From Phragmites australis (Eukaryota > Streptophyta > Magnoliopsida > Poales > Poaceae): a stretch of 64,000 bases of DNA. Positions 1-12,019 of this stretch are shown here, in pieces. The translations under genes were made by a program, and so were the position numbers. Within the stretch, counting starts at the first letter, position 1. Every line of letters begins with the position of its first letter. Under the pieces are notes generated by a model, which worked only from the letters and a program-made list of their open reading frames with translations, was not told the origin of the DNA and did not search any database. The stretch lies in NCBI RefSeq assembly GCF_958298935.1, contig NC_084928.1, forward strand, positions 16,709,501 to 16,773,500. Reading direction: 5' to 3'.

Positions 1-49
1 GTAGAAAGAGTAGAGGATGCTTCCCGTAGATGAATCACACAGCACACAG

Positions 50-514
50 ATGGGTTTATATAGGTTCATGACTCCCTTAGGATAATAGCTCTACATCTTG
101 TTGGTCTTGTATTATTCTCTAAGACTATTTACAAGGGGGTGCTTGGCTAGCCTAGATAGATCTAAACCTAGTCGGAGGGTTCCCTTGCAAGTAATCACAA
201 AGAGATGCTAATACAGATCTAAGTTACAGAAGGCTCGAGGGGTCAGAGCTCCTATAGGCTTGAATGGCTTCAATAGACTTTTAGAGACTTCAATTGGCTT
301 GTTCTCTACAGGATCCCCTAGCTCCATATATATATGGGGGCATCGTATGACTCATGGAGTCTTTTCTTATCACTCTTGAAGATAAACTTCCCTGTTTATT
401 TGTGGACAGTTTCTATACATCTAGGGATTCCTTTCTCGGGGATAGATATATATCATAAGGATGTAGCAAAACCCTAGAGTGTCCGCATACGATAGTTTTA
501 CACTAGCCATTACA
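50..514 (-). repeat. LTR fragment R1 of a minus-strand Ty3/gypsy element
   Basis: This segment matches parts of 2125-2553 and 7105-7325, including the TATA-like stretch, the 'ctagggattcctttc' block and the 'gagatagatat' block. Just right of 514 is AGCCCCCCACC, which on the minus strand reads as a purine tract followed by TGTAAT, the arrangement expected at the 5' edge of a 3' LTR. I infer it is the 3' LTR of copy B, whose gag-pol lies to the right on the minus strand. The left end is uncertain and may lie outside the window. Confidence 0.5.
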
Positions 515-634
515 AGCCCCCCACCAGTATATGAAATGAGGCTTCTATGGATCAAAGGCTTAGTTAGCAAAGATAAACGTTTTGACTGACTGCATCCTCG
601 AGTAGATTATACGGGGATGCCCGATCTTCCATAG

Positions 635-1418
635 GTAATATGATAAGTCAATTTGGTGGAGTTTCGATGTTGATGATCCAAAGGCTCTGATCAGAATAGA
701 TCAAGAACTCTCGTAACCACTACACCACTACTCTATGGTTATCAACCGTGCCAAGAAGTGGTTGATCTCGCCAAGAAGGCTTTTCCTGCCAGTGAATCGA
801 GAACACAAGCAACAACAGGTAGATGCAATCTGAATATTGCTGATTACCAATGAAGTACTCAAGTTGGGGTTCAACAAACTGATAAACGATAAAACTATAT
901 AAAACAGAATAATCTAAGCTAAACCTAAGCCTAAACTATGATGATTGCCGCATATTTATAGTGGGATGTGAGGAGGTTGACCTAGGGTTGTGCAGCCATG
1001 GAAAGAGGCGTACACAACATGGACTCTGACCCCGACACGATTACAAGACCCAACTAGGTCTCAAACGGTGGTGCAACACCTTATTTTTTTTACTCTAACT
1101 AAACTAAAAGGAATATTTGATCGAGCTCATATCCATTTAAAAGGGCTCGTCGTAAACTTTCCAAAATGTCCAAGATCACCTAAAATGGACTTCGTATGAG
1201 AGAGTTTTGCCCGTTTTACTGACGTGATGTCCTGAGACTCGACCGCGACCATGACCATGACTAGAGCTCAGCCTCGAGTCTGAGTAGAGTTGGCCTTCGA
1301 GAGGTGACGTTCGAGTAAGGTTGTGGTGCTTCTCCCACGTTCCTAAGCAATAAAATATCACAAGAATTTAGTAGTAATCCATCCGAGGAAGCATGAACAG
1401 TGAGAAATGAGTTCACCT
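635..1418 (-). repeat. Dispersed repeat U, copy 1 (LTR-like)
   Basis: This stretch is collinear with 33985-34763. Shared blocks include 'actacaccactactct', 'atctgaatatt' and 'gttgtgc..ccatggaaagaggc'. On the minus strand it starts TGAACTCATTT and has a TATA-like stretch, so an LTR is likely, perhaps solo. No internal coding region was seen next to either copy, so the superfamily is unknown. Confidence 0.5.
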
Positions 1419-2124
1419 GGTGGTCTAATTGTCATGCACGTGCTCTTGTAATTGGACCTTGTATGATTTGAGGATTATTGGCGGTATTGATCTTATCCAA
1501 AGGAGCCATGAGCTTATCAGTAGAACTCGGGTCCCCGGATAGGATGGTACATCTAACCGGGTTCTTGGATTCATTGGATCATCTATTCGGGCTTACGAGC
1601 ACCTTCGAGTACTCAGGCGAGTTCTCGAGTAGGTATTCTCTCCAAGTAGGAATTGATTCATCCAAAAAAATATATCATCCTATTCTTTCAAAAGGACGAA
1701 GATAAAAGACTAGTCGCTGACTGGATTTGAAATTTGAACCGTTGCATTAGAGATTTTGTGTGGTGGTGAAGAGATTCTTGACCTAACAAGAGATGATAAC
1801 ACTTGGGGACCACACAAATACGGTGTAGTAATGCCTTATCCTCTCTGGGATACTATTCCAACTGCCCTGCGTGCATCAAGAGAATGCTTCGTGTATTGAA
1901 TGCGATGTGATACCGCCTCTTTATTTGCGTGAGTCTGCAAAAAAGATGTGACTTATGGCAGGTTGATGCTTGGTTCATTGTGAGTCATTATGCGGCCGCA
2001 CCCACCATTCAACGCGTGAAGAGAAAGAGCAACCATGTTGACAATTTGTGAACCGCCAATCTAATGAACTTGTTGAAGAGATAAGGGATGCTTTGAGAAG
2101 ACAATCACATGAGAACACTTGGGT
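1419..2124. other. Unassigned sequence inside the decayed gypsy block
   Basis: The longest open frame (1478-1705, plus) resembles nothing I recognise. From its position between R1 and R2 this may be the decayed antisense-ORF region of copy B, but I see no convincing motif. Confidence 0.2.
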
Positions 2125-2553
2125 TTTCATACAAGTTTAGGCTTCCTTGAGGTTAATAACCCTATGTCCTGATTGTCTTGTATTGATCTGAGCCTGTTAC
2201 CAGGGGGTATGTGTCTACCCTAGATGGATCTAAACCTAGTCGACAACTTCCTTGCTCGGCTTTAGGTGTCTTCTGGCTTGTCAAAAGGTTTGAGCGACTT
2301 GTTCGACTTCTAATTGCTCTAGCCCTCCACAAGGGCCCCATGCTCTGTATATATATAGGGGTGTCTTATGTCCTCTGGAGTCTTCCTTTCCATTTTTGGA
2401 GATAATTTTTCCTGTTTAAAGGATATCCTAGGTAGCTATGGGTAGTTTCCTTTCATCCAGGGATTTCCTTCCTAGAGATAGAGATATGCCATGAGAATTA
2501 CAGGAAACCTTAGGATACCTGGATATGGTAATTATCCGAGAATCTGGCCATCA
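2125..2553 (-). repeat. 3' LTR (R2) of gypsy copy A
   Basis: It shares two long blocks with R1 and its right half matches R3 at 7105-7325. The right end reads GGCCATCA followed by TCCCCACGG, which on the minus strand is a purine-rich tract followed by TGATGG. Antisense coding sequence of copy A follows directly at 2560. A TATA-like stretch lies near 2348-2358. The left end is not certain. Confidence 0.5.
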
Positions 2554-2559
2554 TCCCCA

Positions 2560-3715
2560 CGGATTCATCGAGCGATGCTCCCCCAGCTTCAATGGTATTG
2601 GGAACCAAGAGAGGTGCCCCGAGAAGACCCTCAAGAGGTTGACATCATTTTTTATCCCGGTAAAGCCCTCCGTGACCAAGAAGCGGCCCAGGTATATGTA
2701 AGTACGGCATACCTCTTTCCTATGTTTGTAGGAGCAAATTATTCAAATTCTTCTTTTTGTAGGCTATTGGGAGAGTCTCAGGCCCTGGTCGTGACCTCCT
2801 CTGAGGTAGATGTGTGAAAGCCTAGCAAGCCCCCAGTGACAGTTGTCGACAGCCAGGAAAATGATTCCTCAGCCTCCCAAGCTTGCGTCCCGAACAGGGT
2901 GCATGGGCTGTACGGGGATCTGACATGGAAGCAGATCATTGAAGGTCCTCCCGATCAAGATCCAAATAGCATCTTCTCATCCTTGTAAAGTATGAGAGCG
3001 TTCCTAAAAAGTAATTACTTAGTCAATGCAATAATGAGTACTGACCTGAGGTTTCACAGGTGTATGCGGTGTGGCTAAAGAGAGTCCACGAGGAGGCCTG
3101 GCGAGCGACCACTTAGGTGGCCATGCTTGAAGAAGATGCTGTTGTGCAGCACTAGAAACTCTCCCAGGTGACCTTCGAGAAGGATGGGCGATCAGCAAAC
3201 TAGAGGGCTAGACTAAGGGTACATCTCTGGTATTCCTGACTTGCCATCTCTTCACCCTACCGCCCTAACATGCCACTCTGCAGAATCCTCCACTACCCGA
3301 GAAGTCGTAGCCCAGGAGGAGGCCAAGATGTCAGCCACTTGCTAATGACTCATCACGTCCCTGAACTTCTTCCAGAAGGCACTTGCCGGGGTCAAGATCC
3401 AGGTGGAGGCTGACGGCAATGATGACATTACCGGACTGGCCATCCAGGCTACCATGCTTGCCGAGGTGTTTGGGGGACTCTGAGGAAAGGTAGCTGAGCA
3501 CCTCTCGAGCCAATCCTAATGGAGCGCAGAGTAAGCGGTTGCCTTTGTACTTGCCATCCTAAAGGCCCACTATCCAGCGATCAACAACAATGTTCTCAAG
3601 GAGGGCTTTGGGGAAGAGTCAGAGGAGTCATCAGTGTAGAAGGGCAAGGAGGTGACTGGGGCAGCCAAATCCTTGTTGTAGATCTTTCGTTTAATTTACC
3701 ATGCGGTCTATAATA
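2560..3715 (+). pseudogene. Antisense ORF remnant of gypsy copy A
   Basis: Broken plus-strand frames run antisense to the gag-protease relic of the same element. The clearest piece is about 3358-3500, with KALAGVKIQVEADGND and AIQATMLAEVFGGL, followed near 3540 by AFVLAILKAHYPAINN. That layout resembles the C-terminal part of the extra ORF found between pol and the 3' LTR in grass Tat-type elements. Several stops and frameshifts make it a pseudogene. The position just inside the 3' LTR mirrors the intact-looking antisense gene of element M. The family assignment comes from memory of grass elements and is moderate. Confidence 0.45.
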
Positions 3716-4480
3716 AACACTTGGTAGCTTTTGTTAGTTTGATTGGAATTTAAGCTCTTTTCATGTTTGATGGGAGTACTTTGTGCTGGACTCTCTTGAT
3801 AGCATATCATGGACTTCTTATTGATTTTTTTCTTTCGATTAGTTTGGGACGTGTTGATCGCTAGTCAGAGCGCTAATTATGACCAGCCTTAGGTCCGCTT
3901 GAGTGGGAGGCATCATAGCCCCTAGTTACTCATGGAACACGATAAGGAGCCATTTTGCAAACTCGAGTTCACAACGCAATGATCCTTCTCATATTGTTAG
4001 AATCTAATTTCAGATCGTACACAATATGTTGTTTTCGTTTCGAGTAGGCAATTTAAATAGTAAAAATGTAATAACACAAAGAGAGCTTATATTGCCTTTG
4101 AGTCGAGAAAAGCTTTTCACCGCCCCGAGTGCACATTTCAGATGAAGGACCCAAGGAGCAACTTACCCCTTTTGCCAGGCATGTGGGTGCGCAGAAATAC
4201 GAGTAAGGTAGGAAAAGAATTCGATCAACTTCCTAGGCAATATGATCTTTATTATTACGAAAAGGTACTCTTAGCACTTACACTCGGGACTTATAGAGTT
4301 TATTGACGACCAACGAGCTATGTAGACCTATTATCTTATACCTAAATGACACATACAAGATTAATCTGATAAGCAGTGACCCTTATTACTTTAGGGGTAG
4401 CGTAGGCGCTATTATATGGCTCTGTACTAGTCATGGAACCAAGCCCCTAGGTTTCTGAGTTTGTGTCTCGAGGCGCTATG
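3716..4480. other. Non-coding remainder of copy A, pol deleted
   Basis: No RT, RNase H or integrase motif is visible on either strand where pol is expected. The stretch 4190-4310 is nearly the same as 7575-7690 in copy B, so the loss of pol appears to be shared by both copies and predates their separation. Confidence 0.4.
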
Positions 4481-4487
4481 ATAATGG

Positions 4488-5030
4488 TCATGACTGAGGC
4501 TTCTCATCCACCTTGATCCTTGAGCTCGTGGGTTCCTCGCTTGGTTGGTGTTGAACTGCCATGTCAAGACACCACTTGTCACAATGGAGACTTGCCTTGG
4601 GACAACACCACACGGTGATGACTCCCTCAGGTCCTAGGATCTTAACGCACCGATAAGTATAATGCGTGGCTGCCATGAATTTGTTGAGAGTAGGTCTTCT
4701 CTAGATGGCATTGTATGCCATATCAAATTCAACCATGTTGAACAAAATCTTTCCTATCTAGAAGTTCTTATGCTTCTCGAAGGTAACGGGGAGCGATATC
4801 TGGCTGATGGGAGTGACCGAAGATCCAAGAACTATACCATTGAAAGTTTGAGTAACCAGTTTGATAGCAGACTGGGAGATATGCATCCCTTCGAGTGTGT
4901 TAGCGAAGAGGATATTCAAGGAACTCCCTCCATTGATAAGAACTTGGGTAACCAGGCAATCTTCTAGGGAACTCCCTCCATTGATAAGAACTCGGGAAGC
5001 GACCTGGCTGTGTGAAGTTATCAGGGCAAT
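4488..5030 (-). pseudogene. Protease-region relic of gypsy copy A
   Basis: The minus strand encodes VLINGGSSLNILFANTL followed by a block ending ILGPEGVITV, typical of the aspartic protease segment of plant Ty3/gypsy polyproteins. The catalytic motif reads INGG rather than IDGG, a change of the catalytic Asp to Asn; copy B keeps IDGG. Stop codons interrupt the frame. A local duplication of about 50 bp ('ggaactccctccattgataagaac' region) sits at 4917-5030. Confidence 0.65.
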
Positions 5031-5159
5031 CTTCTAGGTCAAAGGAGAGTTCAATGTTTGACTACTTAACATCCTGAACACTCTTGGGGATGGCGGCTAA
5101 GACTCCTTGAGCCACCACCTTGTACTGCATTTTGGATTCATAGGATGCAGAACCACCGA

Positions 5160-6890
5160 ACATGTGTCAATCATTCTCTCGGCCGGCTAAAAAGACCTCA
5201 AATATGTGTCCTCCTCCTACCTCTAGAGCTAGAATCCCTACCCTGGGCCACGACATGGGTCCTCTTTCCTTTGGCTACTTTCTCGACCTCCACTTTGATC
5301 ATCTTCTTCTAGAGACAACACTCGTGGAGGTTTTGGTTGTCGGTCTGGTGGTGATCACACCAAGGTTTACTATCGCGTTCGTCAGAGCTAGGTGTAGAGG
5401 TCTTGCGTCGAGAAGAACTAGGACACTTGTCGGGATGGGTATCAAGCACACCTGTAAAAACTTCCTTAGAATTATTTTTCTTATCCTTACCTCCCTTGAC
5501 ATTCTTCTTGAGCTTAGCCTCCCAGGTTGAGGGAGTTTGATGCCCTGAGTCTTCTCATTGACGAAGAGAAGCGCGGCTTCAGCCTTAGTGTACTCACTGA
5601 CGATTTTCATGAGCTCCTTGATGGTATTAGGCTCCTACATGGAGATGTCTTCAACCCATCTCTAGCTCTTGGCCCCCTGAGTGAATTCTTGTATGTTGTT
5701 GTTGTCGCTGACATTAGGGATGTTGTTTTGGATATTGCTGAAGTGGCGTATGAACTCACGCAAGGTTTTGTTCCATGTCTGCTCGTAATGGTTGAGATCA
5801 TTTTTCGTGTCGGGGCCAACGTATGTACCCTAGAAGTTTGGTCAGAATATATTGCAAAGCTACTCCCATGAGTAGATTGTTCCCGATGATAGGTTGGTCA
5901 ACCATGTATTGGTTGCCCCATCAAGGGCGGTAGGCAGGTAATTCAACATTACCTTCTTAACAAACCAGCTGCTTGGATCACCACGGTATAGATCAATAGA
6001 AACTTAATAGGTTTGTGCTTCCATTATATTTCTCAATCATACTGGGGCAGAACCTTGTCGATTAGCTTACGTTCCATAGATCTAGAGAGAAAGCCAGGTA
6101 TCCGTTGATGGCGCACTACTTGGTTCCAGTAGCCTCGGGGATTTTCCCATGGGTATCAGAGATCAGCCTCGATTTGATCGCTGTCAGGACGTCCCCTGAT
6201 TAGATTGTTGAGGGGTAGATGAAGCCCCTTTAGAGACCCTCAGACATCTTCATTAGTTGTTGATAACCTCACGCAAGTCATTGATTGAATGAACCTTAAC
6301 TGGCGAGGCTCGACGGTGGTTATTCGCCCGGTTGCTATCCTAGGAAGCCTTTTTCTAGGGTTGCACCTCTTTGAGTCCAATACGTCCCACGATAGGGTAT
6401 TGCATGGTCTACCCTATTTAGCACTATTTCTAGCCTGGGCTAGATGAGAGTTCTCAGCCTGGATGATGACATCTTTCGTTAAGTCAATCGCCGAGTTCAT
6501 CCAATCCTTATCGTCTGGGTCACCAAATCTATGGTTAGATGACGCATGATGGCCTCTTGTAGAAGGATCATCTTAGAAATTGCAAACCTGGAGTGTTCAG
6601 CACCTGCAGATGATTTGGGGAGGTGTGCTCATCTGGTGCTGACCATCGCCTGCACCTGGAGCCAAATGGCCCTGTCCGTTTGTAAGGTCATCATCATGAT
6701 TACCCAGACCATCACCCCTATCTCCGACAGTGAAAATTTTTCAGGGGTAACCTCCCCTAGAGGAAGTGTCTAGATCCATCATGAAGTTTTCATTGAATTG
6801 CTCCGGATTGGTGTCTTGATAGTCCATGTTGTTAGAAGCTGTGGCGATCGATTAATCCTAACTTTTTGTGAATCATACATTCACAATTGT
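5160..6890 (-). pseudogene. Gag relic of gypsy copy A
   Basis: Reading the minus strand from right to left gives a broken gag: RRASPVKVHSINDLREVINN near 6270, VMLNYLPTALDGATNTWL near 5920, LREFIRHFSNIQNNIPNVS near 5730, and a MKIVSEYTKAEAALLF segment near 5600. These are standard motifs of plant gypsy capsid proteins. Frameshifts and stops are frequent. The homologous gag of copy B is split between 8345-8901 and 26863-27905. Confidence 0.7.
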
Positions 6891-6891
6891 C

Positions 6892-7104
6892 TTAGCAGCC
6901 GAGTGGTTCAAACTCGATGTCGTAATCTTTGGAGCATTGATCCATAAATCGACTTACCTCATCACTTGAATCATCGCTGGAAAAGTCAGGGTCGAAATTC
7001 ACCCAATCAATCACCAGCTCTCCAGGAAGAGGGGTAAAGTTGTCGTAGAACACCTCATCATAAAAACCGATTCTCAGTGAAGGCTTGGGTGACTCTAACA
7101 GCAT
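6892..7104 (-). pseudogene. Acidic N-terminal gag piece of copy A
   Basis: A 70-codon open frame on the minus strand contains the acidic run FDPDFSSDDSSDEV. It precedes the capsid part of gag in the same element and probably represents the gag N-terminus. No partner or domain is recognised. Its ATG abuts the truncated 5' LTR fragment R3. Confidence 0.4.
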
Positions 7105-7325
7105 GTTCTATGTAGGCTCCGTATATTAATAGAGGTATCATACGTCTTCTAGAGTCTTCCTTCCCATTTTTCTAGATAAACTTTCCTGTTTTGGGGATAC
7201 CCTGGGTACTTACGAGCAATTTCCTTTCATCTAGGGATCCACTTCCTGGAGATAGAGATATGTCTCGAGAATTTCAAGAAACCCTGGGGTGCCCAGATAT
7301 GATAATTATCCAGTATTCATCGTCA
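7105..7325 (-). repeat. Truncated 5' LTR (R3) of gypsy copy A
   Basis: About 220 bp match the right half of R2 (2335-2553), including the 'gagtcttccttcccattttt' and 'gagatagagatatg' blocks. The left half of the LTR and the primer site are missing, so R3 lies directly against gag. To its right the sequence is copy B, which suggests A inserted in B. Confidence 0.5.
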
Positions 7326-7719
7326 CTTATCTGCTTTCAAAAGGTACATAATATATTGCTTTTTTGTTTCCAGTGTCTAGTGCTTATTAAGCCCCTGACT
7401 ATCTACTCGGAAAGAAGGATTTTGGGTAGGTAGTTTAAATAGTAAAGACATAATATCGTAAAAAGAGCTCATATTACCTTTGAGCTGAGAAAAGCTTTTC
7501 ACCACCCCTGGTGCGTGTTTGGGATGAGGATCGAGAAGCAACTTACCCCACTTGTTGGGCATGAGGATGCATAGAAAGGCGAGTAAAGCAGGAAAAGAAT
7601 TCGATCAACTTCTTAGGCAATATGATATTTATTATTATGAAAAGGTACTCTTAGCACTTAGACTTGGGACTTACAAACTTTATTGGCGCTGTGATTGTAG
7701 TCATGATTGAGGCTTCTTA
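7326..7719 (-). other. Copy B, non-coding part corresponding to 3990-4310
   Basis: This stretch aligns with copy A around 3990-4310, notably 'aggaaaagaattcgatcaacttc' at both sites. No coding motif is seen. Confidence 0.45.
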
Positions 7720-8115
7720 TTCACCTTGATCCTTGAGCTCTTGGGTTCCTCACTTGGTTGGTGTTGAACTGCCATGTCCAGACTCCACTTGCCACAGCAG
7801 AGACATACCATGGGACAACCCCAGACGATGATAACTCCATCGGGTCCTGAGATCTTCACGCACTGTTAGCGTAATGTGTGGCTACCATGGATTCGGCTAG
7901 AGTAGGTCTTTCCAAGATGCCATTGTATGCCGTCTTGAAGTTGACCACAATGAACAGAATCTTTGCTATTCGGAAGTTTTCATGCTTTCTGAAGGTAACG
8001 GGGAGCAATATCTGGCCAATGGGGGTGGCTAAAGATTCGGGTACTATACTGTGGAAGGTTTGAGTAACCAGCTTGATAGTAGACTGGGCGATTTGCATCC
8101 TTTCAAGTGTGTTAG
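7720..8115 (-). pseudogene. Protease-region relic of gypsy copy B
   Basis: The minus strand carries LATPIGQILLPVTF and ILERPTLAESM, matching the protease flap and tail of plant gypsy polyproteins, with VLIDGGS just upstream near 8145. It aligns with 4488-4960 of copy A. The catalytic Asp is kept here. The frame is interrupted. Confidence 0.65.
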
Positions 8116-8344
8116 CGAAGAGGATGTTCAGACAACTCCCACCATCAATAAGAACTCAGGTACTGCTGTTATTTATTGGCCTAGCCATACGAAGTTATCA
8201 GGGCAATCTTCTTGGTCGAAGGATATCTCAATGTTTGACCCCTTAATGTCCTGACGCCCCTTGGGGATGGCAGCTAAGACTTCTCAGGAAATCGTCTTGT
8301 ACTTCCTTTTGGACTCATAGGATGCAGAACCACCAAACATGTGG

Positions 8345-8901
8345 TCGATCATTCTCTTGTCCGACTAAAAAGACATCGGATCAATGTAATTCTTACTATC
8401 GTTGAAGCTAGAATCCCTACTTGGGCCACGATCTGGGTTTTCTTTCCTTTGGCTGCTTTCTCGACCTCCTCTTTGGCCATCTTCTTCCAGTGGTGGCACT
8501 CGTGGAGGCTATGGTTGTCAGTCTGGTAGAGGTCACACACGGGATTACCGTCACATTCTCTAGAGCCTGGTGCATAGCTCTTCCCTTGAGAGGAACCGTG
8601 ACGCTTGTCGGGACGGGTGTCAAGCTAATCTGCAAAAACTTTCTTAGAATTATTTTTTTCTTGCCCTTACCTCCCTTGACGTTCTTTTTGCTTGGGCTTG
8701 ACACCGTCACCCTCGAGCCCGGGTTGAGGGTATTTGATGCCTTGAGTCTTCTCCTTGATGAAGAGAAGCCCATCTGTAGCCTTGGCAGACAATTTTCATG
8801 AGCTCCTTGATTGTCTCAGGCTCCTAGATGGCGATGTTTTCAACACATCTCCAACTCTTGACTCCCCGAGTGAACTCTTGTTTGACATTGTAGTCACTGA
8901 C
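8345..8901 (-). pseudogene. C-terminal gag of copy B with a zinc-knuckle-like motif
   Basis: The minus frame contains CDLYQTDNHSLHECHHWKK, a typical variant zinc knuckle of plant gypsy gag, preceded by GSRVTVSSPSKKN. The gag is cut at 8901 by element N and resumes at 26863. The 5-bp target duplication CTGAC (8897-8901) is part of this gag. Confidence 0.7.
8897..8901. repeat. Left target-site duplication of N (CTGAC)
   Basis: CTGAC precedes the 5' LTR and recurs exactly after the 3' LTR at 26863-26867. Confidence 0.9.
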
Positions 8902-9766
8902 TGTTGGGGGGAAATAAACCAGCCTGAGAATAATGATTGAAGATCACCATCAAGGTCCCTCCGGAGCCTTGATCTCTAAACCCTTTGTTAAAAGTTTGAT
9001 CTCTGATGTCATCAGATCCTTTCATGGTATCCCTTCGCACCTACAAAGCCTTCCCTTGGCTTCACCGGCTCGACCTCCCTAAACCTCTTAAAACACAACC
9101 TCCCGAAGCCCCGGCCCTCTAGGGTACTATTTCCCAAAGCCTTCACCTCCCGGTTTTATGCCTCCAAGGCCCTCGCCTCGGGTTGATCGGGCCGCCGTCC
9201 CGAAGGTAGCGGGGTGGGTTAGCTGGCCTTAGGAAAGATCTGCCGGAAGGGGAGCGTCAGTCGTGCTTTGCCTGCAAGGAATTGACTGGCATTAAAGGCC
9301 TAGGCTAATGGACGCCAATCTGAAACCTCGGCGTGATGAAGGCTATCCTCACACCCCTGACAGTGCGGCGCCGAGCCGCAATCGGCAACCGGTCAGGGGG
9401 TAGGCACCATGATAATTACCACAGTGGATACTTATCTCCCCGATATGATAGAAGGTAGTTATTCAGGATAAGGCCCAATAATTTGGTCGGATCCCGGATA
9501 TTTGTACATTATGATAAATTGTACACCAAGCTACACACGGACCTATAAATAGGAGGCCATGGTCCTCTGGGCAAAGGATGAACACAGTGGAAAAGAACAA
9601 GAAAGACAGCGAATGCTGTGATACTCCTCCCAGAGTAATACATTTTTCTATCATCAATATATTTGTGGTGTTCCTTCCTCTTAAACTTCGTCTCCAAGCT
9701 TGAGTCTCCTCCTTAGAAGAAACTCTCACCATACTTGCTGGGGCAAGACAAACTCTTGCTCCAACA
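8902..9766 (+). repeat. 5' LTR of N
   Basis: It runs from TGTTGGGGGGAAATAAACC to CTTGCTCCAACA and pairs with 25995-26862 over its whole length with scattered differences. A TATA box lies at 9544-9551. Confidence 0.9.
9544..9551 (+). promoter_or_regulatory. TATA box of N 5' LTR
   Basis: TATAAATA in 'cctataaataggagg'; the same box is at 26642-26649 in the 3' LTR. Transcription would start about 30 bp downstream. Confidence 0.65.
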
Positions 9767-9790
9767 GCGCGTTGTCCATGGGGACTCGAA
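9767..9790 (+). other. Primer-binding-site-like region of N
   Basis: The sequence after the LTR, GCGCGTTGTCCATGGGGAC, aligns loosely with GTTGGCTCCGTTCGTGGGGAC after the LTR of element P. The expected initial TGG is lost, so the priming tRNA cannot be named. Confidence 0.35.
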
Positions 9791-9873
9791 CACAAATGTG
9801 CTAAAGGAGGTAGGAATCAACCAGGAAAACCACCAAAGGATTAGCTAAAACTGCCATACTCACTATTGCAAGC

Positions 9874-10421
9874 ATGCAACCATATGCATGGCTGCCTCAG
9901 CGATATGCACTGCATGCATGCTCCAGCCCCGCTGCCGTATGGGACAGCGTTCCTCCGACCTTGGCCAACTCAAAACCCTGGGTCGGTATAGGAGCTCCAG
10001 ACGGTGCGGAGGCCTTCCAGCCTTTGCACGATGAAGACCTCACCGCCTCAGGAGAGGATGCGGCCGAAGCCACGGTCAAGAAGGTCGCCTTCCAATGGTT
10101 CTGGGTGGTCCAACCCAGTGCTCCCACCATGACTTGGTCCCCAGGTATTTGCTTCGACCACACCTGGGATGCCCCGAGCGAGCCAACATCTTCGGAAAGT
10201 CTGTCCACCCAGCGCCCTCCTTGGGCCCCTTAGGGAAGGAGACCCTGGGGAAACCACAGGCTCCGGGACACACCGCCGTCCGCAGTGACCCTGACGACAA
10301 CTCCAAGCTCTGGTGCCCCCAGAGGCACACGGGTGCATCCTGTACGGACTAGGGCATGGCCACAACACCAACGACTGTCGTACCCTCATGACCTTCCTAG
10401 AGGAATACCTCGGAAGGAAAG
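9874..10421 (+). pseudogene. Gag remnant of N, cut by element T
   Basis: Short broken plus-strand frames. The recognisable part is 10325-10421, which encodes CILYGLGHGHNTNDCRTLM followed by a FLEEYLGRK tail, a zinc-knuckle variant of gypsy gag. The reading frame stays open across the junction when T and one target copy are removed, continuing at 21164. An open frame at 9874-10233 has no recognised domain. Confidence 0.55.
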
Positions 10422-10972
10422 TGTAACACCCTAATTTTTCCATCTTTAAAAATTCTCAAAATTTGCTAAAGTTTAAAATGAGTTTAAATAATTTAAAAGA
10501 GAGAAAAATCCTATTTCATATGAAAGAATGTATAATTGACATAGGATATAAATGATTATTTTGCATTCATGCTGAATTAGGCAAATAGGATTTTTATTTG
10601 GTTTTTGATGAAATTTATTTGAAGAGTTTTTGCTTTGATTTTGAATTTGAAGTTAGTTTTGAATTTAGAAAGAAAAGAAAACGATTAAAATCTTTCGCGG
10701 CCTACTTTTCTTTTTTCCCAGCCCGGCTTTTCTTTGGCCTCAGCCCAGGAGCCACTTCGGCTTTCTCTCCACCTGGGCCGCACCCCTGCCTCGGCCCACT
10801 CGCGCGCGCCAGCCAGCACACCGAAGATGCCCCCGCCATCGCCGCCTTAACCTACGCCACCGCCATGTGGGACCCGCCGGTCAGATCTATCGTCTCCGTC
10901 GCGCCGCCGAATCCAAGCAAGAAACCGACGCCACCTTGGAGTCCTGCAGCGCCCCGCGACCCTCCGAGCCGC

Positions 10973-10981
10973 CTATATATG
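10973..10981 (+). promoter_or_regulatory. Probable TATA box of T 5' LTR
   Basis: CTATATATG is followed by a pyrimidine-rich GC-rich leader. The 3' LTR has CATATATATG at 18688-18697. Consensus-like 5' splice sites lie downstream (G|GTAAGT near 11277), so the leader may be spliced. Confidence 0.5.
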
Positions 10982-12019
10982 TGCCCGCCCCCTCCCCGAA
11001 CTCATCTCATCCGAAAATCGGAGACTCGAGCCCTAGTTGTCGAGATCGAAGCTTGCCGAGCCGCAATTGCCGCCGCTTCAACCGAGATCGCCGACGCGCT
11101 ATTCCAGAGCAAAACAGAGCAGCCCGAGCCCACCATCGCACGCGTCTGCCCCTGCTGACGCTTTCCCCGCTGTCGCCTTGGTCCCTGCGCCACCAGAGAG
11201 CCCTTCCCGACGAGATCCCGAGGACCTCCGCCGCCCCTTCCGTCGCCACCCGCCTTTCCGTGCCGTGCCGCTTTCGGTAAGTCTCAAAACGGATACCCCG
11301 TGCTCCCCTGAACCTTTTCCGCTGCTCGTCGTCGAGGATTGAAGCCGACGACGACCTTTTTCTCCCTGCTCCGGTGAGTCGCCACCGTGCCGAGCTCGGC
11401 TCCACCGAGAACCACTCCGCCGACCGTCCCCTTTGAGCTCAGCTGTCAGATCCAAAACCCACGGCCCAGATTAGATCCCATCTATACCCCTTCGCTGACC
11501 AACCCGAGGCTGCCACGTGTTGCCACTTAACCCAGTCAGCCGCCACCTAGCCCCCTCTACTGATGTATCACCCCTGTCACCATGCCACGTCAGCCAAAGC
11601 AGCCCAGTCAGTATTTCAAGCCTTTTTTAGTATAAATATAAATATGATAATTCCTTTAATTGGTAATTTTGCAATTTAGCCCATGGACTTTTCTGAAATA
11701 ACAAAAAGAGCCCTATCTTTTTGCAGTTAGGTCCCTATACTTTTTCATAATTACATTTAGGTCCTTCTATTTTTACAAAAGGTCCCCGAACTTTCTATTT
11801 AATTCAAAATAAGTCCTTTTCTTTTTCCAGATTTAACCCTAGACTTATTTTAGCCCTAACTTTTTCATTGTAGCTCCAATTTAAACGATTCTTGCGCCGA
11901 TGGATTCGTTTTTCAGTGCTCTTTCTTGTTAAACAGTTTTTATCTCGTTGTTCTTTTGTTTTGTGCTCTGTTTTTAGTGTATCTTGTTTGTTTGTTTGCC
12001 GGTTATTGTGCGATTAGCC

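Noticed and set aside
10598..11405. Several long overlapping ORFs on both strands in the GC-rich part of the T LTRs (also 18443-19050)
   Set aside because: They occur in all frames because the region is GC-rich and poor in stops. The two LTRs differ by frame-breaking indels, and no motif is conserved.
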